From: Sphingobacteriales bacterium | GTDB taxonomy: Bacteria; Bacteroidota; Bacteroidia; Sphingobacteriales; Sphingobacteriaceae | Reading direction: 5' to 3' | Assembly: GCA_014763615.1 (NCBI GenBank) | Contig: JACXVB010000014.1 | Coordinates: forward strand, 16,927-80,926 | DNA length: 64,000 bases | Shown: piece by piece, positions 53,401-63,458 of the stretch | How the letters are laid out: every line of letters starts with the position of its first letter | Position numbering within the stretch: position 1 is the stretch's first letter | The notes under the pieces: model-generated | Database searches by the model: none | What the model saw: only the letters and a program-made list of their open reading frames with translations | What the model was told of the DNA's origin: nothing | Position numbers and translations under genes: made by a program

Positions 53401-54428
53401 CTATTTTGATTGAATATTTCAACCCATTGATCACTAATCTTATCTATATTATAATTTTCTAAAATAAATTTTTTTGCTAAAGCTAAGTGTTCATTGCCTT
53501 TTGATGGGTTTGTTAGATAGGTTCGTAATCCGTTATCCCAATCATTAAGATAAATAAATTCCTTAAATTCCTTATAAGACGGAATCTCATCAGCAACAAC
53601 ATTTAATCCACTTAAAATTGATGTGACTATTCTATTATTAGTCTTCGCAATAGTGAAATCATTCACATTTATAGGTATGATAGTTATCCCATGTTGTTTT
53701 AAAACCTGTTCATAAGTACTAATATTCCAATCATAATAAAACGTAGGAATTTGCCACGAAGAAAATATAGTTTTATATTTTTTTTTTGAGTTACTTAAAA
53801 CAGTGAGAGAGATTGGAATTTCTGTATTAAGCTTAAATAGCAAATCTTTCAAATTATTCAGGTGTAACATACCACTATCATTATTACTTCCGATACTATT
53901 ACCAAACCATATGATTCGATGCTCTTTTGTAACAGAGGAGGTATTAATTCTACTTAAAAATCTTTTTAGTTTTAAGTGTTCTATCCAATGCGAAATAGAA
54001 CAGTGGTCTTTTTCTGACTCAAAAGTATCAATTGCATCAGGTATGACTAGTATTTTATCAGGATTTACATTTTTTTTTAAAATAATCTCTTTTAAGGATG
54101 AAGTCGAAACAACAATCTTATCCGATAGCTTTAGCATCTCATCTAAAAGATGGACTCTGCTTCCCCCTAGAATAAAATGATTATCACAAATATCAAAAAA
54201 AACGGACTTCATTTCTTTTTTTAAATGCTTAGCAGTTAAAATATCTTCCTCACTATAGGTCTTTGAAAAGATGACTATATTATATTTTTTTATATCTTTA
54301 TGTTTAAAAAATTCAACTTCAATATTTTCAATATTTTTGTTGATGTGTTCAATAATATTGAACCCTCTGATTCTAACACTAGCTATTTTAACATTCGGGT
54401 TTGCAAACTTCCAACCAACTCGTATCAT
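53397..54428 (-). CDS. glycosyltransferase, GT-B type
   Basis: Predicted GT4-like enzyme of 343 aa from the ATG at 54428, which overlaps the methyltransferase stop as ATGA (an ATG 15 bases earlier is possible). Features: VASVRIRGFNIIEHIN-like start, SDKIVVSTSSLKEIILKK and ILVIPDAID (the nucleotide domain), IIWFGNSIGSNNDSGML, and TIIPINVNDFTIAKTNNRIVTSI near the donor site. It overlaps the following gene by 4 bases. Substrate unknown. Confidence 0.8.
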   Translation of the reverse strand: MIRVGWKFANPNVKIASVRIRGFNIIEHINKNIENIEVEFFKHKDIKKYNIVIFSKTYSEEDILTAKHLKKEMKSVFFDICDNHFILGGSRVHLLDEMLKLSDKIVVSTSSLKEIILKKNVNPDKILVIPDAIDTFESEKDHCSISHWIEHLKLKRFLSRINTSSVTKEHRIIWFGNSIGSNNDSGMLHLNNLKDLLFKLNTEIPISLTVLSNSKKKYKTIFSSWQIPTFYYDWNISTYEQVLKQHGITIIPINVNDFTIAKTNNRIVTSILSGLNVVADEIPSYKEFKEFIYLNDWDNGLRTYLTNPSKGNEHLALAKKFILENYNIDKISDQWVEIFNQNR

Positions 54429-55348
54429 ATTTTTCTTGCCCAAATAGTCATTCTACCGCTTTGTCGCGTAATTCCCATTAACCACCCTATAATAAGATGC
54501 AATACATTCAATTTTTCACCTCTAATTATTTTATTCAAGAAAACTTCTCTTGATTTATTATGACTGGCCTGAGCTTTATAAAGCATACTTTTTAAAAAAT
54601 TATTTGGATTCTTATGCCATATAACTTTCTCTAAAACCCAGCCACTTTCGTTTAAAAGCTTTTTTAAAGTTGGTACTGTGTAATGAAATAAATGAGTTGG
54701 TAATTGTTGAGCAAACCACTTATCCTTAAAATATTGAAATTCCCAACTTGCAGCATCTGGAACTGAAAAGACAAAATAGCCATCTTTTTTTGTCCAATTA
54801 TTTAATCTCCTCAATACTTCTAAGGGCTCGTGTAAATGCTCCATAACCATCCATCCAGTAATCAGATCAAATTGTGTATCTGGTTGAGGTGCTGTTTCAA
54901 TTGCTCCTGTATACACCTGATACCCTTCTTTTTTTGCATTATCTGCTGCTATAGGAGAAAACTCAATTCCCTGAACTTGCCATCCCTTTTTTGACATTTC
55001 ATTTAAATAGGCTCCTGAAGCACAACCTATTTCTAACATTTTACCGGGTTTGAGATAGGGAAGCATTTTAGAATTACCTCTTAAAAAGCTCACTAGTTTT
55101 GCTTTAATCCCTGCTTGGATAACTTCTTCAGAATTAATAAGCGTTGTTAAAAATGGCTTATAATCATCTGGGTAATATCGCCCCATTTCTTCCGGTGAAG
55201 GCCGAGGGTTAGTACGCATTAACCCACACCGCGAACATTTCACAATATGAAACACTCCTGACTTACCATGAAGAATGTCCTCGCCAGACATGACTCTAAT
55301 GTCTAACGGGACACATCCTAATGGACAGTTTTTAGTTTCCATTTTCAA
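54425..55348 (-). CDS. class I methyltransferase with N-terminal Zn-ribbon
   Basis: SAM-dependent methyltransferase of 307 aa. An N-terminal cysteine motif (CPLGC and VKCSRCGLMRTNPRP) forms a small zinc ribbon typical of sugar-modifying methyltransferases of polysaccharide loci; motif I is MLEIGCASGAYLNEMSKKG (about 104-122). It should methylate a sugar in the repeat unit or a nucleotide-sugar intermediate (C-methyl or O-methyl). Its start overlaps the acetyltransferase end by 17 bases (11 if the Met at 55342 is used). Confidence 0.9.
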   Translation of the reverse strand: MKMETKNCPLGCVPLDIRVMSGEDILHGKSGVFHIVKCSRCGLMRTNPRPSPEEMGRYYPDDYKPFLTTLINSEEVIQAGIKAKLVSFLRGNSKMLPYLKPGKMLEIGCASGAYLNEMSKKGWQVQGIEFSPIAADNAKKEGYQVYTGAIETAPQPDTQFDLITGWMVMEHLHEPLEVLRRLNNWTKKDGYFVFSVPDAASWEFQYFKDKWFAQQLPTHLFHYTVPTLKKLLNESGWVLEKVIWHKNPNNFLKSMLYKAQASHNKSREVFLNKIIRGEKLNVLHLIIGWLMGITRQSGRMTIWARKI

Positions 55349-55925
55349 ATTTATTTATAAATTCCTCGATGTTAGTGGATAAAATCAAATCAATATTATC
55401 TTCAATTTTCTTTTCAGACCATTCCCACCATTTAATATTATTAAGCTTTATAATAAGCTCTTCTTTAAATCTCCATTTTATAAATCTGGCTGGATTGCCC
55501 CCATAAATTGCATAATCCGGTATATCTTTTACTACTGTACTATTAGCCGCAATGACAGCTCCATTACCAATTTTCACACCAGACATTATTAATGTGTTAT
55601 ATCCAATCCAAACATCATTTCCAATAACAACATCGCCTTTGGAGCGAGGATGTCCAGTCTTTTGCTTCGCGGAAACTATTGTTTTCGTGAAGGGATAAGT
55701 TGAAATCCAATCAATCCTATGTTCCCCTCCTAACATAATTTTCACGTTGTTAGCTATTGAACAATAATTTCCTATAGTCAAATTATGACCCGAATTAGCA
55801 AATTTGATCTCGGGAGTACCATAGGTCCCCGTTCCAATATTGAATTTGGTGTAGTTGGGTTCTCTATTCATAAAAGGCAGCACCTTCTTTTTTGAATGAA
55901 AAAATTTAAACATTCTCTTAAACAT
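55332..55925 (-). CDS. CatB-related hexapeptide O-acetyltransferase
   Basis: Left-handed beta-helix acyltransferase of 197 aa, acetyl-CoA dependent. The catalytic-region His is in LGGEHRIDWISTYPF (about 66-80), and hexapeptide repeats run through GNDVWIGYNTLIMSGVKIG and GNGAVIAANSTVVKD to YAIYGGNPARFIKWRF (about 148-163). It probably acetylates a sugar of the polysaccharide. It overlaps the Wzx gene by 8 bases. Confidence 0.93.
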   Translation of the reverse strand: MFKRMFKFFHSKKKVLPFMNREPNYTKFNIGTGTYGTPEIKFANSGHNLTIGNYCSIANNVKIMLGGEHRIDWISTYPFTKTIVSAKQKTGHPRSKGDVVIGNDVWIGYNTLIMSGVKIGNGAVIAANSTVVKDIPDYAIYGGNPARFIKWRFKEELIIKLNNIKWWEWSEKKIEDNIDLILSTNIEEFINKFENGN

Positions 55926-57177
55926 GCAATTTAAATCTTTTATTAATCTCTGTAACTATTATTAAAAATGAAATTAAGTAATATATGGAAATAGCAGATG
56001 CTAAACCTTCAATATCAAAATAATAATACAATGTAAATTTTATAGGTATGCCTAATAAAAAAGCAACCATTCCAAGTTTAGTAATTTTTTTTGTTTCTCC
56101 CATTGCATAAAAAGAATTAGCCATTAATTGACCTATAGAAGGGATTATGAATGAAAACGAAGATAATAAAAGAATTTTAAAGAACAAATTGTAGTTATAT
56201 CTATAATCTAAAATACTAAATAGCGGTGTAATTAATTTAAAAAAAACTAAACCGATAGTTAATAAAATAGTATTAACAATTATTAGCGTATAAAATTTTT
56301 TCCAAAAAGTTGATTTATAACTCTTCCATTGATTCTCTTTTATAAATTTAGTTAAAATTGGAAGAGTTGGAATAACTAATGTCTTAGATATTATTTGATT
56401 TCCCGCACTAAAAATCTGTTGAGATAAAAATAAAAGAGAAAGTGCACCTGGCGGAGTCATAGACGCGAGGAATCTATCAATTACTGGATCCGTCTTATAT
56501 ATAACACTTCCCCATAATAAAGGCTTCATTCTTAGCCATGTAGTTTTAAAAATACTACTTTTAAGACTAGGCTTTTTAAATCCTACAAAGTATATTAAAA
56601 AAACTACCTGTAAAAATATTTTCCCAGTAAAAACCCATGCTGCTGCAACAACTCCGTATTTTGGAAGCAAGAAATACAAAGCAATAATAGATAATATTCC
56701 TGCTGTCAATTGTGTAAGTTCTGTAATAATAAATTTATTAATAGAATAATAGTATGCCCAAAATACTCCTGAAACAGCAGTAAAAATCACCCCTAACAAT
56801 TGTATTCTAGTAAGTTGTATTAACAACTCCTTACTATAACCTGCGAAACCGGGAAAAATAAGAGGCCCCCAGATGGTTGCTGTTAATGAAAGAATAGAAG
56901 TGATTAATCCGAAAATTAATGTTACAAAAATAACGAAACCCCATATTTCCCTTTTCAATCTATCCTTTTCGGTACCCACTAATAAAGGAACCAGCACATT
57001 AATTAATGAGCCGCTTAATATAGAAAGTAATAACTGAGGCAATGTCATTCCTGCAAACAATGCATCTGTTTCACGATTAGTTCCTAATACTGTGATTATG
57101 TAAAGTTGCGTTACAAACGATAAGCCAAGGTTTGAAAACGAAACAACAGCAAGTGATCCAACTTTTCTTAAGTTCAA
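55918..57177 (-). CDS. wzx: Wzx-type polysaccharide flippase
   Basis: Polytopic protein of 419 aa with about 12 membrane helices, MATE/MVF type, which flips lipid-linked repeat units across the inner membrane. Family features: SNLGLSFVTQLYIITVLGTNRETDALFAG at the start with charged residues in helices, and LPQLLLSILSGSLINVLVPLL. Its stop overlaps the acetyltransferase start; it follows kdsA by 3 bases. Wzx implies Wzy-dependent assembly, consistent with the Wzy and Wzz genes. Confidence 0.92.
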   Translation of the reverse strand: MNLRKVGSLAVVSFSNLGLSFVTQLYIITVLGTNRETDALFAGMTLPQLLLSILSGSLINVLVPLLVGTEKDRLKREIWGFVIFVTLIFGLITSILSLTATIWGPLIFPGFAGYSKELLIQLTRIQLLGVIFTAVSGVFWAYYYSINKFIITELTQLTAGILSIIALYFLLPKYGVVAAAWVFTGKIFLQVVFLIYFVGFKKPSLKSSIFKTTWLRMKPLLWGSVIYKTDPVIDRFLASMTPPGALSLLFLSQQIFSAGNQIISKTLVIPTLPILTKFIKENQWKSYKSTFWKKFYTLIIVNTILLTIGLVFFKLITPLFSILDYRYNYNLFFKILLLSSFSFIIPSIGQLMANSFYAMGETKKITKLGMVAFLLGIPIKFTLYYYFDIEGLASAISIYYLISFLIIVTEINKRFKLHV

Positions 57178-57180
57178 TTC

Positions 57181-58014
57181 TTATTTTTTTACTAATTCAT
57201 CAATACTCTTTAACTTTTTCAAAAACTTAGTCAGACTTTCAAACGATAGCATATTAGGCCCATCACATGGTGCATTATCAGGGTCTGGATGGGATTCTAT
57301 AAAAACTGCTGCTATACCAGTTGCAACAGCGGCTGATGCTAAATAACTCACAAATTCTCTTTGCCCGCCACTAGAGTGTCCTTGAGCTCCTGGCAACTGT
57401 ACCGAATGTGTTGCATCAAAAACAACTGGATTACCAAAAGATGACATAATAGGTAAAGAACGCATATCTACTACTAAATTTCCATAACCAAAAGAAGTCC
57501 CTCTTTCACATAATGAAATTTGATTATTACCAGTGCTTATAGCCTTTTTAAGTACATTTTGCATTTCATAAGGAGACATAAATTGTCCTTTCTTAATATT
57601 TACTGGTTTTCCACAGCTGGCCACTTTATGTATAAAGTCTGTTTGTCTACATAAAAAAGCAGGGGTTTGTAGTATATCAACTACAGATGCTGTTAAGTCA
57701 ACCTGATCTTCGGTATGTACGTCCGTTAATATAGGTACTCCAACCTTTTCCCTAACTTCTTTTAAGATATCTAATCCTTCAGCTATTCCTAATCCTCTGA
57801 ATGATTTATCTGAACTTCTATTTGCCTTATCAAACGAAGATTTATAGATGAAATTTACCCCTAAATCTTCAAATATCTCTTTTAATTGACTTGCTGTATC
57901 TAAAGCAAAATTTCTACTTTCAATAACACAAGGTCCCGCAATAAATGTTATGGGTAATTCATTTCCAATTTCAAATAGTTTAATTGGACCTGCTATTTTT
58001 ATAGTTGTAGACAT
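57181..58014 (-). CDS. kdsA: 3-deoxy-8-phosphooctulonate synthase (Kdo-8-P synthase)
   Basis: Condenses phosphoenolpyruvate with D-arabinose 5-phosphate to Kdo 8-phosphate in the cytoplasm. The 277-aa protein has [11 protein letters not shown] (about residues 24-34), [11 protein letters not shown] and [11 protein letters not shown] (about 94-104), all family-typical (metal and substrate residues, with the conserved Cys). Its ATG overlaps the kdsD stop by one base (TAATG), coupling the two. Kdo needed for lipid A or for this polysaccharide would be made here. Confidence 0.96.
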   Translation of the reverse strand: MSTTIKIAGPIKLFEIGNELPITFIAGPCVIESRNFALDTASQLKEIFEDLGVNFIYKSSFDKANRSSDKSFRGLGIAEGLDILKEVREKVGVPILTDVHTEDQVDLTASVVDILQTPAFLCRQTDFIHKVASCGKPVNIKKGQFMSPYEMQNVLKKAISTGNNQISLCERGTSFGYGNLVVDMRSLPIMSSFGNPVVFDATHSVQLPGAQGHSSGGQREFVSYLASAAVATGIAAVFIESHPDPDNAPCDGPNMLSFESLTKFLKKLKSIDELVKK

Positions 58015-58988
58015 TAATTTAATAATTTATAAAGTTCATGAAGTCTAATAATTCCTTTAATTTTTCCAAAATCATCCATTACTGGTAAAACATTTAGTGG
58101 TTTTTGTCTTTCTTCCATTAATTTTAATGCCTCTGTAGCCTTTAGTTCAGCATTAATTTTAATTGGATTACGATTTATAAAATCCTCGACATTTAACTCA
58201 AAAAACATGTTTTTATGATCTTTTAGCAGTCTTCTAATATCTCCATCTGTGATAATGCCCTGAAAACATTCAAAGTCATCAGTAAAGAATACTATACCTA
58301 AGCCATTTGATGAGAGCGCAATCAATATTTCTTCCATAGAACAATTTGTACTATTTAAAATCGCCAAGTTTTCTTTAGGAATTAATATATCATTTACAAA
58401 TAATGTCAGTCTTCTACCTAATCGACCTCCTGGATGGAACCTAGCGAAATCATCGCTCTTAAAATCTTTCATGATCATTAGGCCTACAGCCAAAGCATCA
58501 CCGATAGCTAAAGTTAATGTTGTTGAAGTAGTTGGAGCTAGATTATTAGGGCAAGCTTCTCTTGTAATACTGTATAAAATATTTAGATTCGAATTTGTAG
58601 CAAGAGTTGATTGAGGGTTTGATGTTATTGAAATTATATTATTTCCATTCTTTTTAAAATAAGGAAGTATTAAATTGATTTCTTCGCTTTCTCCGCTTCT
58701 GCTAATGGCTATTAATGTGTCTGATTTGGAAACGATTCCTAAGTCTCCATGCAAAGCTTCAGAGGGATGAAGAAAGAACGAAGGTTTGCCTGTACTTGAA
58801 AAAGTAGCGACCATTTTCTTTCCAATATGTCCTGATTTTCCTATGCCAGTAATAATTATTTTTCCCTCAGTTTCATTCAGAATATCTAAAGCTTTGATAA
58901 AAGTTTCTTTGTCAAAATAATTAATAAATCTTATCAATTCTTCTGCTTCGATTTTTATCGTATTTATTATTTCATCTATTAAAATCAT
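58014..58988 (-). CDS. kdsD: arabinose-5-phosphate isomerase (KpsF/GutQ/KdsD family)
   Basis: Interconverts ribulose 5-phosphate and arabinose 5-phosphate, the first step to Kdo. The 324-aa protein has an N-terminal SIS domain (about 40-175; [29 protein letters not shown]) and two C-terminal CBS domains (about 205-320). Its ends overlap kdsB by 4 bases and kdsA by 1. The extra CBS pair is standard for this family. Confidence 0.94.
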   Translation of the reverse strand: MILIDEIINTIKIEAEELIRFINYFDKETFIKALDILNETEGKIIITGIGKSGHIGKKMVATFSSTGKPSFFLHPSEALHGDLGIVSKSDTLIAISRSGESEEINLILPYFKKNGNNIISITSNPQSTLATNSNLNILYSITREACPNNLAPTTSTTLTLAIGDALAVGLMIMKDFKSDDFARFHPGGRLGRRLTLFVNDILIPKENLAILNSTNCSMEEILIALSSNGLGIVFFTDDFECFQGIITDGDIRRLLKDHKNMFFELNVEDFINRNPIKINAELKATEALKLMEERQKPLNVLPVMDDFGKIKGIIRLHELYKLLN

Positions 58989-59737
58989 AAATTCATCTCT
59001 TTAGCAAATAATAATGCCTTTTTATAATCATTCTCTGTATCAATAGACAATGTCTCGCTTTCGGTTAACTTAACCTTTATTTTAAAATTATTTTCTAACC
59101 AACACAATTGTTCAAGTTTTTCGGCATCTTCTAAACATGATGACTCTAAGTTTGAAATATCCAATAAGACATCTCTACAATAACCATACGTTCCAACATG
59201 CTTGTAAAAAGTGTACTCTTGTAGTGATAATGATTGATTTTCCATATCTCTTATATAAGGAATTGGGTATCTACTGAAATATATTGCCTCACTCTCTTTA
59301 TTTAGTACAAGTTTTGGGCTATTCGGATCTGAAAGTGTTTTGTGATCAAAAATTCTTTTCGCTAAAGTTGCTATTTGTATTTTTTTATCATCAAAAGCGG
59401 AAACAAGAAGATCAATCTGGAATGGACTTATAAAAGGTTCATCTCCCTGAATATTTATGACTACGTCGTAATCAGTGTATTTTTTTGCTAATTCTGCACA
59501 ACGCAAAGTACCACTGTTATGCTCATTTGATGTGATTACAACATTACCATAAAAGCTATTAACACAATCTACTATCCTATGGTCATCCGTTGCAATAATA
59601 ACTTCATTTAAGAACTTACTCATTTTGGCCTGTTCGTAAACCCTCTGTATCATAGTTTTACCCATTATGTCTAAAAGAGGTTTTCCTGGTAATCTACCAG
59701 AACTAAACCTGGAGGGAATAATACCTAAAACCTTCAT
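58985..59737 (-). CDS. kdsB: CMP-Kdo synthetase
   Basis: Activates Kdo with CTP to CMP-Kdo. From the ATG at 59737 the protein is 250 aa, the usual family length; this start overlaps the Wzz stop as ATGA, whereas the earlier in-frame ATG at 59794 would add 19 residues with no family match. Motifs: GIIPSRFSSGRLPGKPL (nucleotide site), NIQGDEPFIS (about 97-106, metal Asp) and a C-terminal NDYKKALLF end. It forms a coupled kdsB-kdsD-kdsA unit. Confidence 0.95.
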   Translation of the reverse strand: MKVLGIIPSRFSSGRLPGKPLLDIMGKTMIQRVYEQAKMSKFLNEVIIATDDHRIVDCVNSFYGNVVITSNEHNSGTLRCAELAKKYTDYDVVINIQGDEPFISPFQIDLLVSAFDDKKIQIATLAKRIFDHKTLSDPNSPKLVLNKESEAIYFSRYPIPYIRDMENQSLSLQEYTFYKHVGTYGYCRDVLLDISNLESSCLEDAEKLEQLCWLENNFKIKVKLTESETLSIDTENDYKKALLFAKEMNL

Positions 59738-60804
59738 AAGATGTTTCTTTTTAAATATAGTTTTAACAAAATATAGAGAATAATAAAAAAACAACTTAAG
59801 CTGAAGCCAACAATTGTACTTATAATTTTACTTATTGAATCCTTTTTAAGTGGAAGCACAGGTTCATCAATCACCTGTATTAAAGGTTGATCTTTCCTTA
59901 AAGAAACCTTTGCTATTTCTAGGTTTTTCAAAATTTCTTGATAGGCTGCTCCATTGGCTTGGACATCCAATTGCTTCCGTTGAGAAGGTACGCGTAAAAT
60001 TTGAAAGGCAGGATTACTGTTTGGATTGGCATCTACAGCGGAGGCTACACCGGCAATACTTGTATTCAATACATTTTTAATACTATCCGCTTGATGCTGT
60101 AGGATGGCTAAATTTTGTGCTGATTTTTTAGTTTTGGTTTGTACGTAGAAATCATTCACAGTTTTGACAATATGGTCAGTAAAAGCCTTGGCAAAGAGTT
60201 CATCTTTAGATTTGAATTTAACAGAGATGATGGACAGTTGTTTATCAGGTTTAGTGACCTCTAAATAATTTTTGTTAAAGTCATCCACCAGCTTACCCAT
60301 TACCGAATCTTGTGTGCGGTTAAATGGGGAGGCATCATCCGTAAATTTGAGGTTCTGTGTTTCAGGTTTTTTAGCCCATTTTTCTTTTAAGTGGTTAAAT
60401 TCTATGTAGCGATTGATGAGGAGCTCTGTTTTGCCATTAAAAGTGTCTTTACTCAATAAAGTCTTCTGTATCATTCTTCTGGATTTGTAGAGCTCTAAGA
60501 TATTATCTCCTTGGAAGATACCTCCGCCTCCACCACCTAAATCTAAACCCACCATAGAGGCAATCCCTGCGTATGCTCCGATTCCTCCTCCGCTATCCCC
60601 ATCTTCTAACACAAAAGTGGTTTCTGCGGTATAAACGGGCTTTTTGAGGAAGGTGTAAGTTAAGCCTAAAGCACCGCCTATCACTCCTGCTATCAAAATG
60701 ATTTTCCATTTGGATAGCAGGTATTGGTACCATTCTTTAATTTTTAGAATCAGTTCTTTTAAAGAAATTTCGTCGTCTGTACTATTTATTTTTTCTTCTG
60801 CCAT
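59734..60804 (-). CDS. wzz: Wzz-family chain-length determinant (polysaccharide co-polymerase)
   Basis: Inner-membrane PCP protein of 356 aa that controls polymer length. One helix is at about residues 36-55 (ILIAGVIGGALGLTY) and one at about 325-348; the long periplasmic part between them is helical and includes a glycine-rich loop (GGGGGGIFQGDNI, about 93-105). The end of the periplasmic part reads VIDEPVLPLKKDS, the usual proline-rich stretch before the second helix. No tyrosine kinase domain is fused, unlike Wzc. The last residues overlap kdsB. Confidence 0.92.
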   Translation of the reverse strand: MAEEKINSTDDEISLKELILKIKEWYQYLLSKWKIILIAGVIGGALGLTYTFLKKPVYTAETTFVLEDGDSGGGIGAYAGIASMVGLDLGGGGGGIFQGDNILELYKSRRMIQKTLLSKDTFNGKTELLINRYIEFNHLKEKWAKKPETQNLKFTDDASPFNRTQDSVMGKLVDDFNKNYLEVTKPDKQLSIISVKFKSKDELFAKAFTDHIVKTVNDFYVQTKTKKSAQNLAILQHQADSIKNVLNTSIAGVASAVDANPNSNPAFQILRVPSQRKQLDVQANGAAYQEILKNLEIAKVSLRKDQPLIQVIDEPVLPLKKDSISKIISTIVGFSLSCFFIILYILLKLYLKRNIL

Positions 60805-60834
60805 TGGCGTTTTTATTTTTTTATTTGGGCTTCT

Positions 60835-60917
60835 CCTTCGACTCTCCGCCTAACCGTCAGACAAGCTGCTCAGGAGGACATTCCCTTCGACTAAGCGTCG
60901 GACAAGCTCAGCCTGAC
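60835..60917 (+). repeat. REP-like short repeat elements between Wzz and SLBB genes
   Basis: Two neighbouring elements begin CTTCGACT (60836 and 60885 areas) and carry GTCAGACAAGCTGCTCAGG and GACAAGCTCAGCCTGAC, GC-richer than everything around. The second half matches, in the opposite orientation, the sequence at 63943-63969. Such TTCGACT...CAGCCTGAC modules look like dispersed intergenic repeats, able to fold as hairpins. Confidence 0.6.
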
Positions 60918-60935
60918 AAGTAGAATGTGCGCTCA

Positions 60936-63425
60936 TTATTTTACAATATTGATGATTCCTAGCATGATAGCACCGAAAGAGGCCAAGCCTGAAATAAGAC
61001 CCACTGTTTCTGTAGGGGTAAGTTTCCGCTTTTCTTCTCTCTTCGGAATAAATATTTCTGCCCCTGTCTTCACAATGGGGTAGTTATTGAAAAATAGGAA
61101 TTTCCGAGTGCTCCGCACCGCTCCATTAGCATAAATGATATAAGATCGGGATTTGAGTGCCCCTTGCCCAAAGCCTCCGGCATTGGTGATGTATTGTCTA
61201 AATCCTTTAGATTTACTATAAATCACCGTATTAGGGGATAATACCTCTCCACTCACTTTTACGGTTTGCAATTCTTTCGGCACAGAAATGATATCTCCTT
61301 CTTCTAAGAAAAGGTCTATTTTTTTACCTGGGTTCTCTAGTATTTCTTTCAGATTGATACCTACAAAATTATTTCTGATGACTTTATTATCTAAATGAAT
61401 AGCCGTTGTGTCTTTGGCTTCTGTTTGTATTTTTTTAAACTGTAATAATTTTTGATTTTCCTTTTCTTGGTCAAGAGTGGTTTCTTGTTTACCCGCTCTC
61501 TTCAAAGAGGCGCCATCTTCATAAGCTAATTGGGTTAAGCCTCCTGCTCTTTTCACAAGATCAGAAATGCGCTCATCTTTGCGAGTTAGGGTATAAGTTC
61601 CTGGGTAAAGCACTTCTCCTTCAATAGTCACCTGTTTTTGGGTTTCATAACCCGGAGCGGTTCTTACCGTGATCAAATCAAAAGGTTTGAGAATGAATTT
61701 ACCAGCATTCGCTTTTAAATCTTTATCTACTGCAATTTGAAAGATTTGTGCCGTTTTGGCTGAAGAGGAGCCTGAAATACTTTCTTCATTATTTACCCTT
61801 CTTGAGATTTCTATTCTTTGTGGGGTGGCCGCTTCATTAAAGCCACCGGCTTTCATGATGAGCTCTTCTAAGCTCATGTTTTCGGCATAAGGAAATTGAC
61901 CGGGGTTCCTTACTTCTCCATTGATATTTACAACATATTCTTCTCTTAAATCAAAAATAGAGGAAATATTGATGGCATCTTCTCTTTGTAAAGGAATATC
62001 TTGTGCTTCCCCGCTCATCACCTTTCCCAAATCAAAAGAAATCAATTCCGTTTGATTATCTGGGGTTAAACGGTTGATATAGGCTCTATTTCTAAAGGCA
62101 TCTTCTTTTAATCCTTCTGCTTTTTCAATTAATTGTTTCACGGTTAAACCCGATGTCAATTCATATTCTCCCGGACGGAAAATGGCTCCGATTAAGCTCA
62201 CCCGATTGGTAAAACGATCTAAAATTTCATTGACATAAAACTTATCCCCGCCATGTGGGATATAGGTCGCAAAGGCATCCGAAACGACATCTCTAATTTT
62301 CTTTTCGGTATTGGTATTTTCTAATACTTTAATTCTTTCCTTATAGGCTTTTTCGGTAAAACCACCTGCATAATCAAGTAAATTATCAAAAGTTTCTCCG
62401 GGTTTCAATTCAAAAATAGCAGGGCGTTTCACTTCGCCTACCACTTCCACCCGTTTTTGATAAACGGGAATCATGATGATATCCTGATCTTGCAGCCGGA
62501 CATTCCCTTTTAACTCGCCTTTGATCAAAAAATCATACACATCCAAGGTAGCGATCTTTCTCCCATTTCTAATCAGCTCCACATTTCTGAAGGAACCATT
62601 TTCTGTAGGACCTCCAGAAGAATATAATGCGGTAAACATGGTGGCTAAAGAAGGTAAGGTATAGGTGCCTGGCTTCATGACCTCGCCTGTAACGATGATT
62701 TTGATGCTGCGTATATTGCCTAAAGTAAGACTTAATTTGGTGTTCCCTGTTTTTAATCCGCTATAAATAGGGGTTAATTTATTTTTGATGCGAGCGGTGG
62801 CCGCCTCGATGGTGAGTCCGCCAACTTGAATTAATCCGGCATAAGGAATATTTACGGTTCCATCAGGACTTACTTTTAAGGTATTGCTAACTTCAGAAAA
62901 ACCGTAGATATCTAACAAAAGCTCATCTCCGGCACCCACAATATAGTTTTGAGGCGTAGCAATATTTAAATTCGGCTCGAAAGTGGTAGAAGCATTGGCA
63001 AACAGTTCTTTACCAAAGATTTTTGATTTTATAGGTTTATAAGTAGAATCTTGGTTCGCAGTATTTGATAGGTCAGTCTGAACTTCTCCCTCAAAACTTC
63101 GTTCACGGCTTCCATCCTTTCCTTTTACGGTAGCATCTGTAGATCCAGTATTAGAACTCTTGGCTTTTAAGGCTTCTACCCTTGCCCTCAGCTTTTGTAC
63201 TTCTGTAGGACTCATTCCTCTAGCGGTGGCCATTTGCTCTAATTGAGCATCGGAAAGCCCAGAAGACGCTACTTGGTTCATGATGTTTCTGATTTGCTCG
63301 TCTGTGAGTTCATCTACCCTCACATTAGAGAAATTTGATTGGTTGATGCTTTGCGCTTTCGATTGGTAAGAAAGAAAAATACCAATGCCGAGAAATAAAG
63401 TGAAAATAATTTTTTTGATATTCAT
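60936..63425 (-). CDS. SLBB-domain polysaccharide export protein (Wza-like OPX)
   Basis: Outer-membrane polysaccharide export protein of 829 aa from the ATG at 63425, where a signal peptide begins (NIKKIIFTLFLGIG, ending SKAQS); an earlier ATG at 63458 would place polar residues before it. A poly-export domain (about 160-240, YIVGAGDELLLDIYGFSEV) is followed by about six SLBB repeats (IKIIVTGEVMKPGTYTLPSL, VEVVGEVKRPAIFELKPGE, VNINGEVRNPGQFPYAE and similar), much longer than enterobacterial Wza (about 380 aa) but normal in Bacteroidota. A C-terminal helix (ETVGLISGLASFGAIMLGI) may anchor it. It heads the export genes. Confidence 0.93.
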   Translation of the reverse strand: MNIKKIIFTLFLGIGIFLSYQSKAQSINQSNFSNVRVDELTDEQIRNIMNQVASSGLSDAQLEQMATARGMSPTEVQKLRARVEALKAKSSNTGSTDATVKGKDGSRERSFEGEVQTDLSNTANQDSTYKPIKSKIFGKELFANASTTFEPNLNIATPQNYIVGAGDELLLDIYGFSEVSNTLKVSPDGTVNIPYAGLIQVGGLTIEAATARIKNKLTPIYSGLKTGNTKLSLTLGNIRSIKIIVTGEVMKPGTYTLPSLATMFTALYSSGGPTENGSFRNVELIRNGRKIATLDVYDFLIKGELKGNVRLQDQDIIMIPVYQKRVEVVGEVKRPAIFELKPGETFDNLLDYAGGFTEKAYKERIKVLENTNTEKKIRDVVSDAFATYIPHGGDKFYVNEILDRFTNRVSLIGAIFRPGEYELTSGLTVKQLIEKAEGLKEDAFRNRAYINRLTPDNQTELISFDLGKVMSGEAQDIPLQREDAINISSIFDLREEYVVNINGEVRNPGQFPYAENMSLEELIMKAGGFNEAATPQRIEISRRVNNEESISGSSSAKTAQIFQIAVDKDLKANAGKFILKPFDLITVRTAPGYETQKQVTIEGEVLYPGTYTLTRKDERISDLVKRAGGLTQLAYEDGASLKRAGKQETTLDQEKENQKLLQFKKIQTEAKDTTAIHLDNKVIRNNFVGINLKEILENPGKKIDLFLEEGDIISVPKELQTVKVSGEVLSPNTVIYSKSKGFRQYITNAGGFGQGALKSRSYIIYANGAVRSTRKFLFFNNYPIVKTGAEIFIPKREEKRKLTPTETVGLISGLASFGAIMLGIINIVK

Positions 63426-63458
63426 TAAGTTGTGAGATTCTGGGTAAGGCAATTTCAT

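Noticed and set aside
53803..54180. 125-aa plus-strand ORF
   Set aside because: Antisense to a glycosyltransferase in an overlapping operon; composition typical of shadow frames.
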